Below, piece by piece: positions 7,293 through 17,233 of a DNA stretch of 64,000 nt (positions within the stretch are counted from its first letter, which is position 1; every line of letters begins with the position of its first letter). The notes below the pieces were generated by a model. The model searched no databases. It had not been told where the DNA came from and was given only the letters and a program-made list of their open reading frames with translations. The stretch covers positions 41,276 through 105,275 of the forward strand of contig JAFRZX010000004.1 in the NCBI GenBank assembly GCA_017442315.1, given 5' to 3'. This DNA is from Bacteroidales bacterium. GTDB taxonomy: Bacteria > Bacteroidota > Bacteroidia > Bacteroidales > UBA932. The position numbers and the translations under genes were made by a program.

Positions 7293-9509
7293 ATGAAAAA
7301 GCTTTGCTTATATCTGTCAGTTTTGTCCGCTGCTTTTGTGTTTTTTGCATGTAGCAGACCGGAAGTACCGGAAAACGGAGGTGAAGAAGTTGCCGGTCCG
7401 GTTGTCGACTATCCTGATACGATCCTTGTTGAAGGAGATTATCCTGTACCGCATCCCAGAATACCGATGCTTGTTCATGACGGAAAATACAATGCATCTG
7501 CTGACGGAGTGTCAGTGGAGGTTACGGAAGTGGAGGACAAGAACATCACGTTCGTATGTCGGCCAGGATCCAATATTGAATCTTATGCTGTCAATGTCTA
7601 TCCTCTGAGTCTGCTGTATAACATGCTTATGGACAACGGTGCATTGGATACGGACGTCGCCACTGTTGAGGATCTTATCCTTCAGATAATGTTCGGAAGC
7701 TCTTTGTCCGGGTATGCGTTCAATAAGGAATCCCTGGATGCATCATGGGACGAGATGGAGTTTGATTGGATGAATACCGAATATTCTGCATACCTTGGTA
7801 TTGTTCCGGATGCGCAGTATATAATTGCTGTGGCTGCCTCATATGATGATGTCCCAGGCATGACGAATGTGGGTGAATTGACATTGGTGTATGTTGAATC
7901 CGGTTCTCAGGAACTTGTCGGTGATCCTAAAGTGGATATTCAGGTTCTTACAGGCTATACGGCCTTCCGTGTCAATCATTTCCCTAATTCCGATTGTGCC
8001 GGATTCTATTACTTCGGTACAGATACCTATCAGGTTGAAGAATATGTAGAGATATTCGGTGACAGAATGTTCCGTGACTTCATCCGTCATTGCAGCTCTC
8101 CAAATATCCCTGTTGATGCAGCGGCAACAGACCGGCACTCATATAAATATGAGTTTCCAGGACTTCCGGATCCTGATCATTCATTCATCACAGTCGCTGT
8201 GGCTGTGGACGTGAACGGTACTCCGGAAAAAGGTTATGGCAAGGAGATATTTACCGTCAAGGCTACACCAGGTGATGCAGATCCTGCCGAACTGTCTTAT
8301 GGCATAAAGGAGGTTGGAGCCAGCTATGCCATATATGAGATGAATCTTGAGGCTTCGTGTGAAGTGGGCTTCCACCGTGTAATGACCAGACACCAGGCCG
8401 ATTCTATAAAGAATGACTGCTCGCCAGAGCAGCAGGAAGCATTTGCAAAAGCTCTTTCCAAAGGAGGATGGGCAACCGTCAATGAGAATTATGGAATGGA
8501 TCCGGATGCCGGACTGCTGACGGGATCATCTTTCGTGTCGACCATGACGGATATATCTCTTGAGCCTGAAACAGAGTATGTCATCGTATATGTCGGGCGC
8601 AACTATTATATGAGTATCAGTGACCTGCACTTCAGCGAGCCTTTTACCACCAAGGCCAGAGTTCTGGATGCTCCGCAGTCATGTCTGGCTGACTTCAAGT
8701 TCTCATTTTCGGATGCGACCCGTACTTCGGTCACCTTTGATTTCCAGTATGATCCGTTCAATACAGCCAAATTCTATTTCATTGCCAATGAATATATAGA
8801 GTTTGCATATGATCCTTGGCTTCCGGCAAAGGATGCTTCGCGTGAGGAATGGATGCATTTCTTCTTCGGAAAATGGCCTGATGATTTTGATGTCAGCGGG
8901 GTTTCAGCTGAAAATCTTGAAAAAGGGGATCCTCGTCTGATAATGGTATGGGAGGCAGATGATCCATCCGGTCATGAAGTCTATAATCTCCCTGGTTTCG
9001 GCCCTGGGGAATATGTGGAGTATGCGTTGGTTGCCGAGGATAAGAATGGAGTCGTAAGCGAAGTCCTGTTTGCAGACGTAACCACAACAGAAGTCATTCC
9101 GGGACCGGATCCGCAAGTACATCTCGATTACGTGTTTGATAGTGTCCTGAGTGTCTGGACTGTCACGATCAAGGCCGGTAAGGATACGGGTAAGATGAGA
9201 TATGTGGTGAGTGATGACAGTGCCTTTGCGCTTAATTATTTCCTGAGTGAGACCAATTACAATTACTACCGCGATAAGGAATATTACCAGAAATGGTATA
9301 CATATGTCTCACAGCAGGGATTGCCGACAGATAGTGAATCCATTGTCATTCATACTGAGCCTGGCCAGAACTGCGTGGCTGGAGTTGTCGGATTCGGAAT
9401 GGATGGAATAGATGAAGTCATTACTCCTCTCAACTATATAGTGCTTACAGCAGATGGAAGAGCATTGAAGATCAGTGATATATTTCCGAATTACGTAGAA
9501 CAATTATAA
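7293..9509 (+). CDS. Large multi-module lipoprotein of unknown function
   Basis: A 738-residue lipoprotein (lipid cysteine C20 in FFACS). I recognise no catalytic domain. The mature part reads as about four or five beta-rich modules of 110-150 residues. Several open with a pattern like a short charged link, a strand ending in F/Y, and a segment such as KFYFIANEY or CAGFYYFG. Similar modules recur in the next gene. Many acidic residues and few lysines fit a secreted surface protein. It follows the Omp28-like genes with a one-base gap, so it belongs to the same operon, and may be what that redox module serves. Function is unknown. Confidence 0.7.
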   Translation: MKKLCLYLSVLSAAFVFFACSRPEVPENGGEEVAGPVVDYPDTILVEGDYPVPHPRIPMLVHDGKYNASADGVSVEVTEVEDKNITFVCRPGSNIESYAVNVYPLSLLYNMLMDNGALDTDVATVEDLILQIMFGSSLSGYAFNKESLDASWDEMEFDWMNTEYSAYLGIVPDAQYIIAVAASYDDVPGMTNVGELTLVYVESGSQELVGDPKVDIQVLTGYTAFRVNHFPNSDCAGFYYFGTDTYQVEEYVEIFGDRMFRDFIRHCSSPNIPVDAAATDRHSYKYEFPGLPDPDHSFITVAVAVDVNGTPEKGYGKEIFTVKATPGDADPAELSYGIKEVGASYAIYEMNLEASCEVGFHRVMTRHQADSIKNDCSPEQQEAFAKALSKGGWATVNENYGMDPDAGLLTGSSFVSTMTDISLEPETEYVIVYVGRNYYMSISDLHFSEPFTTKARVLDAPQSCLADFKFSFSDATRTSVTFDFQYDPFNTAKFYFIANEYIEFAYDPWLPAKDASREEWMHFFFGKWPDDFDVSGVSAENLEKGDPRLIMVWEADDPSGHEVYNLPGFGPGEYVEYALVAEDKNGVVSEVLFADVTTTEVIPGPDPQVHLDYVFDSVLSVWTVTIKAGKDTGKMRYVVSDDSAFALNYFLSETNYNYYRDKEYYQKWYTYVSQQGLPTDSESIVIHTEPGQNCVAGVVGFGMDGIDEVITPLNYIVLTADGRALKISDIFPNYVEQL

Positions 9510-9550
9510 TTTCTATAACTTATTTATTAACCCTTTAAATTATTAGTGTT

Positions 9551-12391
9551 ATGAAAATCGGACAAATTTTCAAGAAGATGGTCGGAGGATCCATGATCCT
9601 TGCGGCTCTCGCATGTCCTATGTTCACATCGTGCTATGATGATGAAGGTCTGAAACAGGATCTGGATGAGATCAAGGAAAGCCTTGAGTCACTTGAGGAC
9701 AGGGTCGCTGCCCTTGAGACCAGGTTGGAAACAGAGGTTTCTGCCCTTCAGAAGATGATCGGTGGCCTTGTGACAGTAAAGTCAGCTGAGAAGGACGGAG
9801 CTAACTGGAACATCGAGCTTTCAGACGGTACCAAGTTTACTGTTTACCCTGAAACCGTGATTCCGGATGCACCGACTTATCACGAAGGAACAGTTACGAT
9901 TACAGAAGTTGACGGCGTAAAGGTTTGGGCTGTCTACAATGCTGATGGAGAAGCAGTTCCTGTAACAGATGCTGCTGGTAACAATGTACCTGTGGTTCCA
10001 GAGGCGGAGGAAGTTGAAGTTGTTGCTCCTCAGGTGCGTTTCAACGATGAAACCAAGGCTTATGAGATTTCTTTCGATGGTGGTCAGACATGGACAGTGA
10101 CAGGTTATGAACCATCAACAGGTGAGACGGAAGGATGTACTTGCGAGAGCATCTTTGAAGATGTCGAGCTTGTCTATGACGAGGGACAGTATGATTATAC
10201 TTCAGTAATCTTCACCCTCGTTGACGGCTACACGTTCTCTGTCACTCTCAGCTCTGAATGGTCGACATTTGCATTCTTCAGTCATTACGCGGGAGCTATT
10301 GACAGATGCTACTTTGCACCGGGATCAAAGAGAAATGAAGTTCCAGTACAGTGCCTGGGATATACTATCGAGGATTGGATGGTTGATCTACCTCAGGGAT
10401 GGAAGTTTGAATTCGAGTATGATGATATGATGCAGCTCTGGCAGGCTTATGTTACCGCACCTTCTGCTGCTGATATCGAAAGCGGTAAGGCTGCTGCAGC
10501 CGGTGACCTGAAGCTCCTTGGCGTAATGAAGGGAGGAAGCACAAAGGTCGCATCGATGTATGTGACTACGTCTGCGTTCAAGACTGTAAAATATGATGCA
10601 AAGACGAATATATGTACTGTAGCCCTTGAGACTGGTTATGAAGGAATGTACATGTTCGGTATCGTGCCTGCTTCCGGGTTCAGTGCTGAATCAGTAGCTG
10701 AAAAGTGCCAGAATGATATACTTTCCGGAATGGGTATGCCTTATTATTATGACATGGAAGTTGATGCCGATGATCTTTATATGCAGGAGATAGAGGCAGG
10801 AGTGCCTATGGTTCTCTGGGCTGTACCTGTAGTTCAGGGTGAATGGAATGATGCTCTTTGGTCCTATGAATACGAGGTTTCTGCTGATGCATTGGTAGCT
10901 GTAGAATTTTCTAAGGTTATGCTTTCCATTGAGGCGACATCTGTATCTGCTGTGGATATCCAGATCAGGGCTGAGCTCAAGGGAGTGGATAAATTCTATG
11001 CAGGACTTCAGACTGTCCAGGATTTTGCGGATTTCGAGTCGTATGATCTGCCATATACAAAATATTGGGACGTATATGAGAATGACGGACAGGTATATAC
11101 AGGTTCCATCCTTAATTTCCCGACAGCTCTCGAAGCTTCGGTTGAGCCGGGAAATGATTATATATATTGGTTGATCATTTATGACGAGACCAAGCAGACA
11201 TATACGATGGATGATGTCTATACATTTGAATTTTCATCTGAAATGCCTATTCCTGGCGGTACTGCGGAGCCTGTATTCAGCAATGCCAAGATTGACTATT
11301 CTTCGATAAGGGTGACTCTTGGCTGCGATGCTGCTGACTGGAGCATCATCTATTGCGCATATATGGAGGAAGCTGAACTTCTGAGATATCCGGATGATGA
11401 GATGAAAGCTGAGTATCTGCTGGAAAATGGAACCATGTTCACTCCGGACAGCTGGTTTACAAATCTTACCGCTTCTCCTCTTGGTCAGGGAGAAACCCGT
11501 GTCCTTGTTGCAATGGTTCTTGATTCAAATGGTATGTATGGCCCTGTGAAGACAGAAAAATATACAACTTTGAAGGCAAAATATAACGAAGATATCAAGG
11601 TCAGCATTACTCTGGATCCTGAATTCCCTTCAAATAAGGGTGGTGCCAAGTTGACAGCTACCGGTGGAACTCCTGTAAGCTATTGGTACTGGTATGGTCC
11701 TACAAATGAATATATGTGGACTTCAAGCATGGGTGGTACAGAAGAGAAGGTTGAATCGTATGCTTCTACCAATACATATGCTCAGTACTATTTCAAGACT
11801 GCGGCAGCTGCTGATGGTGTTGCAGAAATTGAAATGACCAACCTTTCTATAGGTGTTGAATATGCTCTCGTTGTGCTTGCGAAGGATGTTGACGGCGTAT
11901 ATTCCCGTGCTTCATTCAAGTACTTCACACCTGCATTTGACCTTGGAACAATCGTTTATGCTGATGAAGCCGCATATGGCAACTACAAGCCGACAGTGGA
12001 ATTCATCAGTGCAGAGGATTTTGAGTTCTATGAGTATAAATTCAGTGTGACAGCGCCAGCTGGATGTGCTGCGGCATATGTGGTTGCAGAGCACCCGGAT
12101 TATAATCCTGATAAAAAGGTAGCTACACGTGACCTTATCAACTACATAATTGCAACAGCGGATGTAGAGGAAACTGCATACCATTATGTGGAAAACGAGG
12201 ATGGCGGATATGATACAATTGAGGTATATTATCCACATGGCAACTATACCCGTGGTTATGGTGTGGTATTCGAGGGTGAGACTGTTACATTCACACAGCC
12301 TTACGGTAACTCGACAGACCTTGTCTACATCACCTGGAAGGATGCTGCGGGCAATTTCCATGAGCCTCTCCAGCTCTCGCTCCAGTACTAG
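9551..12391 (+). CDS. Giant lipoprotein with PL29-N/DUF4988-type coiled coil
   Basis: A 946-residue lipoprotein. The lipobox cysteine is C28 in MFTSCYDDE, and the DDE that follows fits a surface-export signal. Residues 31-72 are a heptad-like coiled coil, followed by a segment ending in VRFNDETKAYEISFDGG. This N-terminal layout is the one annotated as PL29 lyase N-terminal domain (DUF4988) in Bacteroidota. No lyase domain follows; instead residues 450-940 contain about four repeated beta-rich modules similar to those of the preceding gene. The coiled coil suggests a trimer or bundle on the cell surface. The last gene of the cassette, 41 bp after its neighbour. Confidence 0.75.
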   Translation: MKIGQIFKKMVGGSMILAALACPMFTSCYDDEGLKQDLDEIKESLESLEDRVAALETRLETEVSALQKMIGGLVTVKSAEKDGANWNIELSDGTKFTVYPETVIPDAPTYHEGTVTITEVDGVKVWAVYNADGEAVPVTDAAGNNVPVVPEAEEVEVVAPQVRFNDETKAYEISFDGGQTWTVTGYEPSTGETEGCTCESIFEDVELVYDEGQYDYTSVIFTLVDGYTFSVTLSSEWSTFAFFSHYAGAIDRCYFAPGSKRNEVPVQCLGYTIEDWMVDLPQGWKFEFEYDDMMQLWQAYVTAPSAADIESGKAAAAGDLKLLGVMKGGSTKVASMYVTTSAFKTVKYDAKTNICTVALETGYEGMYMFGIVPASGFSAESVAEKCQNDILSGMGMPYYYDMEVDADDLYMQEIEAGVPMVLWAVPVVQGEWNDALWSYEYEVSADALVAVEFSKVMLSIEATSVSAVDIQIRAELKGVDKFYAGLQTVQDFADFESYDLPYTKYWDVYENDGQVYTGSILNFPTALEASVEPGNDYIYWLIIYDETKQTYTMDDVYTFEFSSEMPIPGGTAEPVFSNAKIDYSSIRVTLGCDAADWSIIYCAYMEEAELLRYPDDEMKAEYLLENGTMFTPDSWFTNLTASPLGQGETRVLVAMVLDSNGMYGPVKTEKYTTLKAKYNEDIKVSITLDPEFPSNKGGAKLTATGGTPVSYWYWYGPTNEYMWTSSMGGTEEKVESYASTNTYAQYYFKTAAAADGVAEIEMTNLSIGVEYALVVLAKDVDGVYSRASFKYFTPAFDLGTIVYADEAAYGNYKPTVEFISAEDFEFYEYKFSVTAPAGCAAAYVVAEHPDYNPDKKVATRDLINYIIATADVEETAYHYVENEDGGYDTIEVYYPHGNYTRGYGVVFEGETVTFTQPYGNSTDLVYITWKDAAGNFHEPLQLSLQY

Positions 12392-12396
12392 TCTAT

Positions 12397-12418
12397 GAGA
12401 CCACCTTCGGGTGGTCTT
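12397..12418 (+). terminator. Terminator hairpin after the giant lipoprotein
   Basis: GAGACCACC (12397-12405) pairs with GGTGGTCTT (12410-12418) around a TTCG tetraloop, six bases after the stop codon. The trailing sequence is A-rich rather than T-rich, so it may work with the next hairpin. Confidence 0.65.
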
Positions 12419-12426
12419 CATAAAAA

Positions 12427-12470
12427 AAGCTGTATTCCTTGGAAAAGTCTTGGAATACAGCTTCTTTTTT
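12427..12470. terminator. Bidirectional terminator between giant lipoprotein gene and infB
   Basis: A 12 bp stem (12427-12438 with 12452-12463) is flanked by an A-run on the left (12422-12428) and a T-run on the right (12465-12470), so it can end transcription from both convergent operons. Confidence 0.85.
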
Positions 12471-12484
12471 GTTGGTGTCCGGAC

Positions 12485-15289
12485 TTAAAGCGTCCTCTTG
12501 ATCTCTTCGATTGTGTAGGCTTCTATGATGTCGCCGATCTTAATGTCGTTATAGCCTTGAATATTCAGACCGCAGTCCATTCCGTTGAGCACTTCCTTGA
12601 CATCATCCTTGAATCTCTTGAGGGATCCGAGTTCTCCGGTGTAGACTACAATACCATCGCGTATTACGCGCACTTTTGCTGTCCTTTGGAGCTTGCCCTC
12701 GCGTACGATACATCCGGCAATTGTTCCCACCTTGGATATCTTGAAGGTCTCCTGAACTTCTGCAGTTGCGGTAACGACTTCTTTCTGCTCAGGTTCAAGC
12801 ATGCCTTCGATACCACTCTTGAGTTCGTTGATACAGTCGTAGATGACAGAGTAGAGACGGATTTCGATCTCTTCCTTTTCGGCAAGTTTTCTTGCAGAAG
12901 GCATTGGACGAACCTGGAAGCCGATGATGATGGCATCTGAAGCGGCTGCAAGCAGGATGTCTGACTCGGAAATCGCTCCGACTGCCTTGTGGATCACATT
13001 TACGCGCACCTCTTCTGTAGAAAGCTTGATGATGGAATCTGAAAGAGCCTCCACCGAGCCGTCCACGTCTCCTTTGACGATGACGTTAAGTTCCTTGAAG
13101 TTGCCGATGGCTATGCGGCGTCCGATCTCTTCAAGGGTCATGTGCTTCTGAGTCTTGATTCCCTGGATGCGTATCAGCTGTTCGCGTTTGTTGGCAATAT
13201 CCTTGGCCTCCTTCTCGTCGGCCATCACCACAAATGTCTCTCCTGCGGTAGGCGCTCCATTCAGACCGAGGACAGATACCGGTGTCGACGGCCCTGCTTC
13301 ATCTACTTTCTGACCTCTTTCGTTGAACATTGCCTTTACCTTACCGGTGTAGCATCCTGACAGCATGACATCACCCACTCTGAGTGTTCCGTTCTGTACG
13401 AGGATAGTTGCCAGGTAGCCCCTGCCCTTGTCGAGTGATGACTCGATGATTGCTCCGGATGCTCTCTTGTTCGGATTGGCCTTGAGTTCAAGCATCTCGG
13501 CTTCAAGAAGTACCTTGTCGAGGAGCATGTCTACATTGATGCCTTTCTTGGCGGACACTTCCTGACACTGGTATTTTCCTCCCCAGTCCTCCACAAGGAT
13601 ATTCATCTGTGAAAGCTGTTCACGGATCTTGTCAGGGTTGGCTCCCGGCTTGTCTATCTTGTTGATGGCAAATATCATCGGTACTCCTGCAGCCTGAGCA
13701 TGGTTTATAGCTTCGACAGTCTGAGGCATGATGCAGTCGTCTGCCGCAACGATGATGATGGCAACGTCTGTCATCTTGGCACCTCGCGCACGCATGGCTG
13801 TGAAGGCTTCGTGGCCTGGGGTATCAAGGAATGTGATTCTCTGTCCGTCCGGCAGTTCCACGTTGTAGGCACCTATGTGCTGTGTGATACCACCTGCTTC
13901 ACCAGCAATTACGTTTGCCTGACGGATATGGTCGAGCAGGGATGTCTTGCCATGGTCAACGTGACCCATGACAGTAATCACCGGTGGACGTGGAAGGAGA
14001 TCTTCATCAGTGTCTTCTGCCTCTCCCTGAGCAATGGCGTCAGTAAGGTTTGCTGTAACGAATTCCACCTCATATCCGAACTCTTCTGCAACGAGCACGA
14101 GTGTCTCTGCATCAAGGCGCTGGTTGATGGATACCATCATACCCAAGCTCATGCAGGCTCCGATGACCTTGGTCACAGGAGTATTGTTCATCAGAGTCGC
14201 AAGGTCGTTTACAGTAACGAATTCTGTGACTTTGAGGACCTTCTGCTCAAGTTGCTGCATTTCCATCTCCTCCTGCATCCTCTGTGATGCAGCTTCTCTC
14301 TTCTCTTTCCTATGCTTTGCACCGAAGTTACTTTTCTTTCCTTCATTCATGCGGGCATATGTCTCCTTGATCTGCTTCTGGATTTCCTTCTGCATCTCTT
14401 CCTGCTCGGCTTCAGTCATTGCCGGCTTGAACTTGTCGCCTCCGCGGTCACGGCGGTTCTTCTTGTTCTTGCCACCCTGGTTCTGCTGCGCCTGCTGGTT
14501 GCCTCCCTTATTCTTTTCTTTCTTTGGTCCATTGGATGCCTCTACCTTAGTGACATCCACTTTCTGACTTGCTTCCTTGCCGATTCTCTCCCTCTTTTTC
14601 TTTTTCTTCTTGTCGAACTGGGAAAGGTCTATCTTGTCAACTACCTTAGGGCCACTGAGCTTTTCCACCTCAATCTTTACCTGACGTGGTTCCTTAGGCT
14701 TCTCCGGCTCTGCAACAACTTCAGGCTCTGCAGCTGCTTCCGGTTCCGCAACCACTTCCGGTTCCATGACAACAGGCTTCGGCGCTTCCGCTGGGGTTGG
14801 AACGGTAGCAGGCTTTTCTTCAGCCTTGGCCTCAGCCGGTTCTGCTGCTTCTGTCTTTGCAGGTTTCTTTTCAAATTGAGACAGGTCTATCTTATCTACA
14901 ATCTTGATCCCGTTCTCCGGTTTTGGAGCTTCAACAGGTGCCGGTTGTTCTTCAATAGGTTCTTCCTTAGGCTGAACCATAGGGGCCTTTGTGTTCAGAG
15001 TGTTGGTCTTGATGACAACCTCCTTTTCAATCTGCTCATCTTCCTGAGGTGCCTTTTTCTTGGAACCCATTTCAATGATCTCTTTGAGTTTGATGGTCAC
15101 CTTTTCTGAGTCTTTCTTCAGTTTCAGGTCTTCACCGAACTTTGCCTCTATTGCCGGAAGATATTCGTCCGAAACCTTTGCATTCGGATTCATCTCCACA
15201 TTGGCTCCCTTCTCATTGAGAAAATCAACGAGTCTGGCAAGTCCGATGCTGAATTGCTTTGTAAGTTTGCTTAATCTTATTTCTGCCAT
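12485..15289 (-). CDS. infB: Translation initiation factor IF-2
   Basis: The GTPase that brings initiator tRNA to the ribosome. The 934-residue protein has a short N-terminal IF-2 domain, a long low-complexity Glu/Pro/Ala/Lys linker (residues about 70-350), then the G domain with [23 protein letters not shown] and NKID, and the beta-barrel and C-terminal domains. The linker contains a duplicated element around VDKIDLSQF, once followed by EKKPAK and once by a run of lysines. It is the last gene of the rimP-nusA-infB unit and ends at the bidirectional terminator. Repeats in the linker create long spurious frames on the other strand. Confidence 0.97.
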   Translation of the reverse strand: MAEIRLSKLTKQFSIGLARLVDFLNEKGANVEMNPNAKVSDEYLPAIEAKFGEDLKLKKDSEKVTIKLKEIIEMGSKKKAPQEDEQIEKEVVIKTNTLNTKAPMVQPKEEPIEEQPAPVEAPKPENGIKIVDKIDLSQFEKKPAKTEAAEPAEAKAEEKPATVPTPAEAPKPVVMEPEVVAEPEAAAEPEVVAEPEKPKEPRQVKIEVEKLSGPKVVDKIDLSQFDKKKKKKRERIGKEASQKVDVTKVEASNGPKKEKNKGGNQQAQQNQGGKNKKNRRDRGGDKFKPAMTEAEQEEMQKEIQKQIKETYARMNEGKKSNFGAKHRKEKREAASQRMQEEMEMQQLEQKVLKVTEFVTVNDLATLMNNTPVTKVIGACMSLGMMVSINQRLDAETLVLVAEEFGYEVEFVTANLTDAIAQGEAEDTDEDLLPRPPVITVMGHVDHGKTSLLDHIRQANVIAGEAGGITQHIGAYNVELPDGQRITFLDTPGHEAFTAMRARGAKMTDVAIIIVAADDCIMPQTVEAINHAQAAGVPMIFAINKIDKPGANPDKIREQLSQMNILVEDWGGKYQCQEVSAKKGINVDMLLDKVLLEAEMLELKANPNKRASGAIIESSLDKGRGYLATILVQNGTLRVGDVMLSGCYTGKVKAMFNERGQKVDEAGPSTPVSVLGLNGAPTAGETFVVMADEKEAKDIANKREQLIRIQGIKTQKHMTLEEIGRRIAIGNFKELNVIVKGDVDGSVEALSDSIIKLSTEEVRVNVIHKAVGAISESDILLAAASDAIIIGFQVRPMPSARKLAEKEEIEIRLYSVIYDCINELKSGIEGMLEPEQKEVVTATAEVQETFKISKVGTIAGCIVREGKLQRTAKVRVIRDGIVVYTGELGSLKRFKDDVKEVLNGMDCGLNIQGYNDIKIGDIIEAYTIEEIKRTL

Positions 15290-15312
15290 ATTCTTACCCC
15301 GGTTTTAAATTC

Positions 15313-16560
15313 TTATTCTTCGTCTTCAAATTCAGCACGGAGAATTTCCAGAATCTCCGCGACAGTCTCATCTTCAAGGTCTGCTCTCTTGGCTATGTCG
15401 GCAGCAGAAAGTGCCAGGACGCTCTTGGCTGTGTCGCATCCGATTGCCTGCAGCTTTTCTATGATCCAAGTGTCTATCTCGTTGCTGAATTCGCTAAGGA
15501 GTACGTCTTCTTCCTCCTCCTCGTCAACCTTAGGAAGTTCTCTCCATACTTCGATTTCCTTTCCTACGAGCATTCCGGCCAGGCGAATATTGCATCCACC
15601 CTTACCGATACCTTTCTTCACTTCGTCAGGAAGCATATATACCTTGATCTTTTCGTCTTCGCCTCCGATTATGATGGATGATATCTTTGCCGGGCTAAGA
15701 GCTCTCTGGATAAGAAGCTGGGTGTTGCTTGTCCACTGGAGGACATCTATGTTCTCATTACGAAGTTCGCGAACTATTCCGATTATACGTGAACCTTTTA
15801 CACCGATACATGCTCCGATAGGATCGATTCTCTCGTCATATGACTCCACTGCAACCTTGGCACGTTCACCAGGTACGCGTACGACTTTCTTGATGGTGAT
15901 AAGTCCATCGTAGATTTCAGGAACTTCCTGCTCGAAGAGCTTTTCGAGGAATTCCGGAGTCGTTCTGGAAAGAACTATGTATGGAGTCGTATTGTTCTTC
16001 ATCTCCACACTTTTGATGATAGCCCTTACGGTATCGTTCTTCTTGAAGTGTTCTCCTGGAATCTGCTCTGACTTAGGCAGTCTGAGCTCGTTGCCGTCCT
16101 CGTCGAGGATAAGCACTTCCTTGGCCCATGTCTGATAGACTTCTCCTGTAAAGATCTCTCCTATCTTGCCGACATATTTATTATATAGGTTGGCTTTCTC
16201 TATGTCCATGATACGTCCCTGAAGATTCTGGCGGATATTGAGTATGCCGCGGCGTCCGAAATCCTTAAGTTCGATCTTCTTGGCGAAAGTTTCTCCTATT
16301 TCGTAATCATCGTCTTCCAGATCCTCAAGAGATATCTGTGTATTTGGGTCTTCAACCTCTTCCACAACTTCTCTGTTCCAGTAGATCTCGCAGTCTCCTT
16401 TGTCGATGTTGATGATGATGTCAAAGTTGTCTGCCGATCCGTAAGTCTTGGTGATCTGAGTTCTGAACACATCTTCCAGTACACCCATCATGGTCGGTCT
16501 GTCGATGTTCTTCTGGTTCTTGAACTCGGCAAAAGCGTCTTTAAGTTCGATCTTTTCCAT
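15313..16560 (-). CDS. nusA: Transcription termination/antitermination factor NusA
   Basis: Binds RNA polymerase and nascent RNA to affect pausing, termination and antitermination. The 415 residues show the N-terminal polymerase-binding domain, an S1 segment (GEIFTGEVYQTW near residue 135), and two KH-type stretches (DPIGACIGVKGSRI and GKGGCNIRLAG). It then has an acidic tail with a helix-hairpin-helix-like region (SVLALSAADIAKRADL). The length is that of short NusA forms without the two long C-terminal repeats of E. coli. It lies 23 bp before infB and after rimP, the standard order. Confidence 0.96.
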   Translation of the reverse strand: MEKIELKDAFAEFKNQKNIDRPTMMGVLEDVFRTQITKTYGSADNFDIIINIDKGDCEIYWNREVVEEVEDPNTQISLEDLEDDDYEIGETFAKKIELKDFGRRGILNIRQNLQGRIMDIEKANLYNKYVGKIGEIFTGEVYQTWAKEVLILDEDGNELRLPKSEQIPGEHFKKNDTVRAIIKSVEMKNNTTPYIVLSRTTPEFLEKLFEQEVPEIYDGLITIKKVVRVPGERAKVAVESYDERIDPIGACIGVKGSRIIGIVRELRNENIDVLQWTSNTQLLIQRALSPAKISSIIIGGEDEKIKVYMLPDEVKKGIGKGGCNIRLAGMLVGKEIEVWRELPKVDEEEEEDVLLSEFSNEIDTWIIEKLQAIGCDTAKSVLALSAADIAKRADLEDETVAEILEILRAEFEDEE

Positions 16561-16650
16561 TTTTATGATTATTACCGTTATTGTTTATTTATACTTATCC
16601 ATATCTTCTCACATTGTCATGCTCCTGAGCTTGGCAGTGAGTTATTCTCT

Positions 16651-17115
16651 TTAGAATGCCAGATGCGGTCTGACCGTGTTTATCTGCTCCATTGTGAAGC
16701 GGTCCGTATGCTCTACCGTTTCCTTTTTCTTTTTGCCTTCTACCGTTTCTCGCTGCGAGTATTGCAATGTTATGCTGTCTTCATCTGCATCGGTGAGCAG
16801 AGCTATCATTTTTTTTCCACCTTTGAACTGCACTTCTACTTTGGAACCTATCGCTTTCTGATACTGCTTCAATATCTTGAACGGCTGATCCAGACCGGCG
16901 GAAGATACGGTCAGAGCATAATCTTCCTTCTCCCTGTCGAAACATGATTCAAAGAAACGGCTTATGGCCACACAGTCGTCAAGCTCCACTTTCCCTTCTT
17001 CCGACTCGATGGTGACTTCGATTTCATTGTCTTTGCTGATAAAAATGTCAACAATATAGCATCCGCGTGCAACGATTTCGCTGCTTATTGCATCTTTGAT
17101 TTCTGAAACGTTCAT
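16651..17115 (-). CDS. rimP: Ribosome maturation factor RimP
   Basis: Helps assemble the 30S subunit. The frame is open further upstream (to 17172), but the first 19 residues of that reading lie over the leader hairpin and contain no family sequence, so I choose the ATG at 17115 (MNVSEIKDAI), giving 154 residues, close to the usual 150. The RimP pattern is seen in VTIESEEGKVELDDCVAIS and in ALTVSSAGLDQPFK. It is the first gene of rimP-nusA-infB. Its leader, about 55 bases, holds a strong GC hairpin that could regulate the operon. Confidence 0.93.
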   Translation of the reverse strand: MNVSEIKDAISSEIVARGCYIVDIFISKDNEIEVTIESEEGKVELDDCVAISRFFESCFDREKEDYALTVSSAGLDQPFKILKQYQKAIGSKVEVQFKGGKKMIALLTDADEDSITLQYSQRETVEGKKKKETVEHTDRFTMEQINTVRPHLAF

Positions 17116-17140
17116 TTGTATCCTGTAAATGCATAAAATA

Positions 17141-17159
17141 AGGGGGCTTGCTGCCCCCT
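17141..17159 (-). promoter_or_regulatory. GC-rich leader hairpin before rimP
   Basis: AGGGGGC (17141-17147) pairs with GCCCCCT (17153-17159) around a five-base loop. On the minus strand the stem is followed by TTATTTT, so it resembles a weak intrinsic terminator or attenuator located between the promoter and the rimP start. Confidence 0.6.
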
Positions 17160-17176
17160 GAATCATTCTCACGATG

Positions 17177-17206
17177 CAAATGTACGAATGTTTTCAGAAT
17201 AAACAA
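17177..17206 (-). promoter_or_regulatory. Promoter of rimP-nusA-infB
   Basis: Read on the minus strand: TTG (17206-17204), a 19 bp spacer, then TACATTTG (17184-17177). Both elements match the Bacteroidota consensus exactly. The predicted transcript starts near 17170. Confidence 0.8.
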
Positions 17207-17233
17207 AAAAAATGAACCTGAACCTGTAAAATC

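Noticed and set aside
9551-12391. A polysaccharide lyase of family PL29
   Set aside because: Only the N-terminal coiled-coil domain used in that annotation is recognisable; no lyase domain follows, and no polysaccharide utilisation genes are near.
13700-15109. Long plus-strand open frames (195, 177 and 265 residues) opposite infB
   Set aside because: They mirror the IF-2 coding strand; their Leu/Phe/Arg-rich composition comes from reading the low-complexity linker backwards, and IF-2 is certain.
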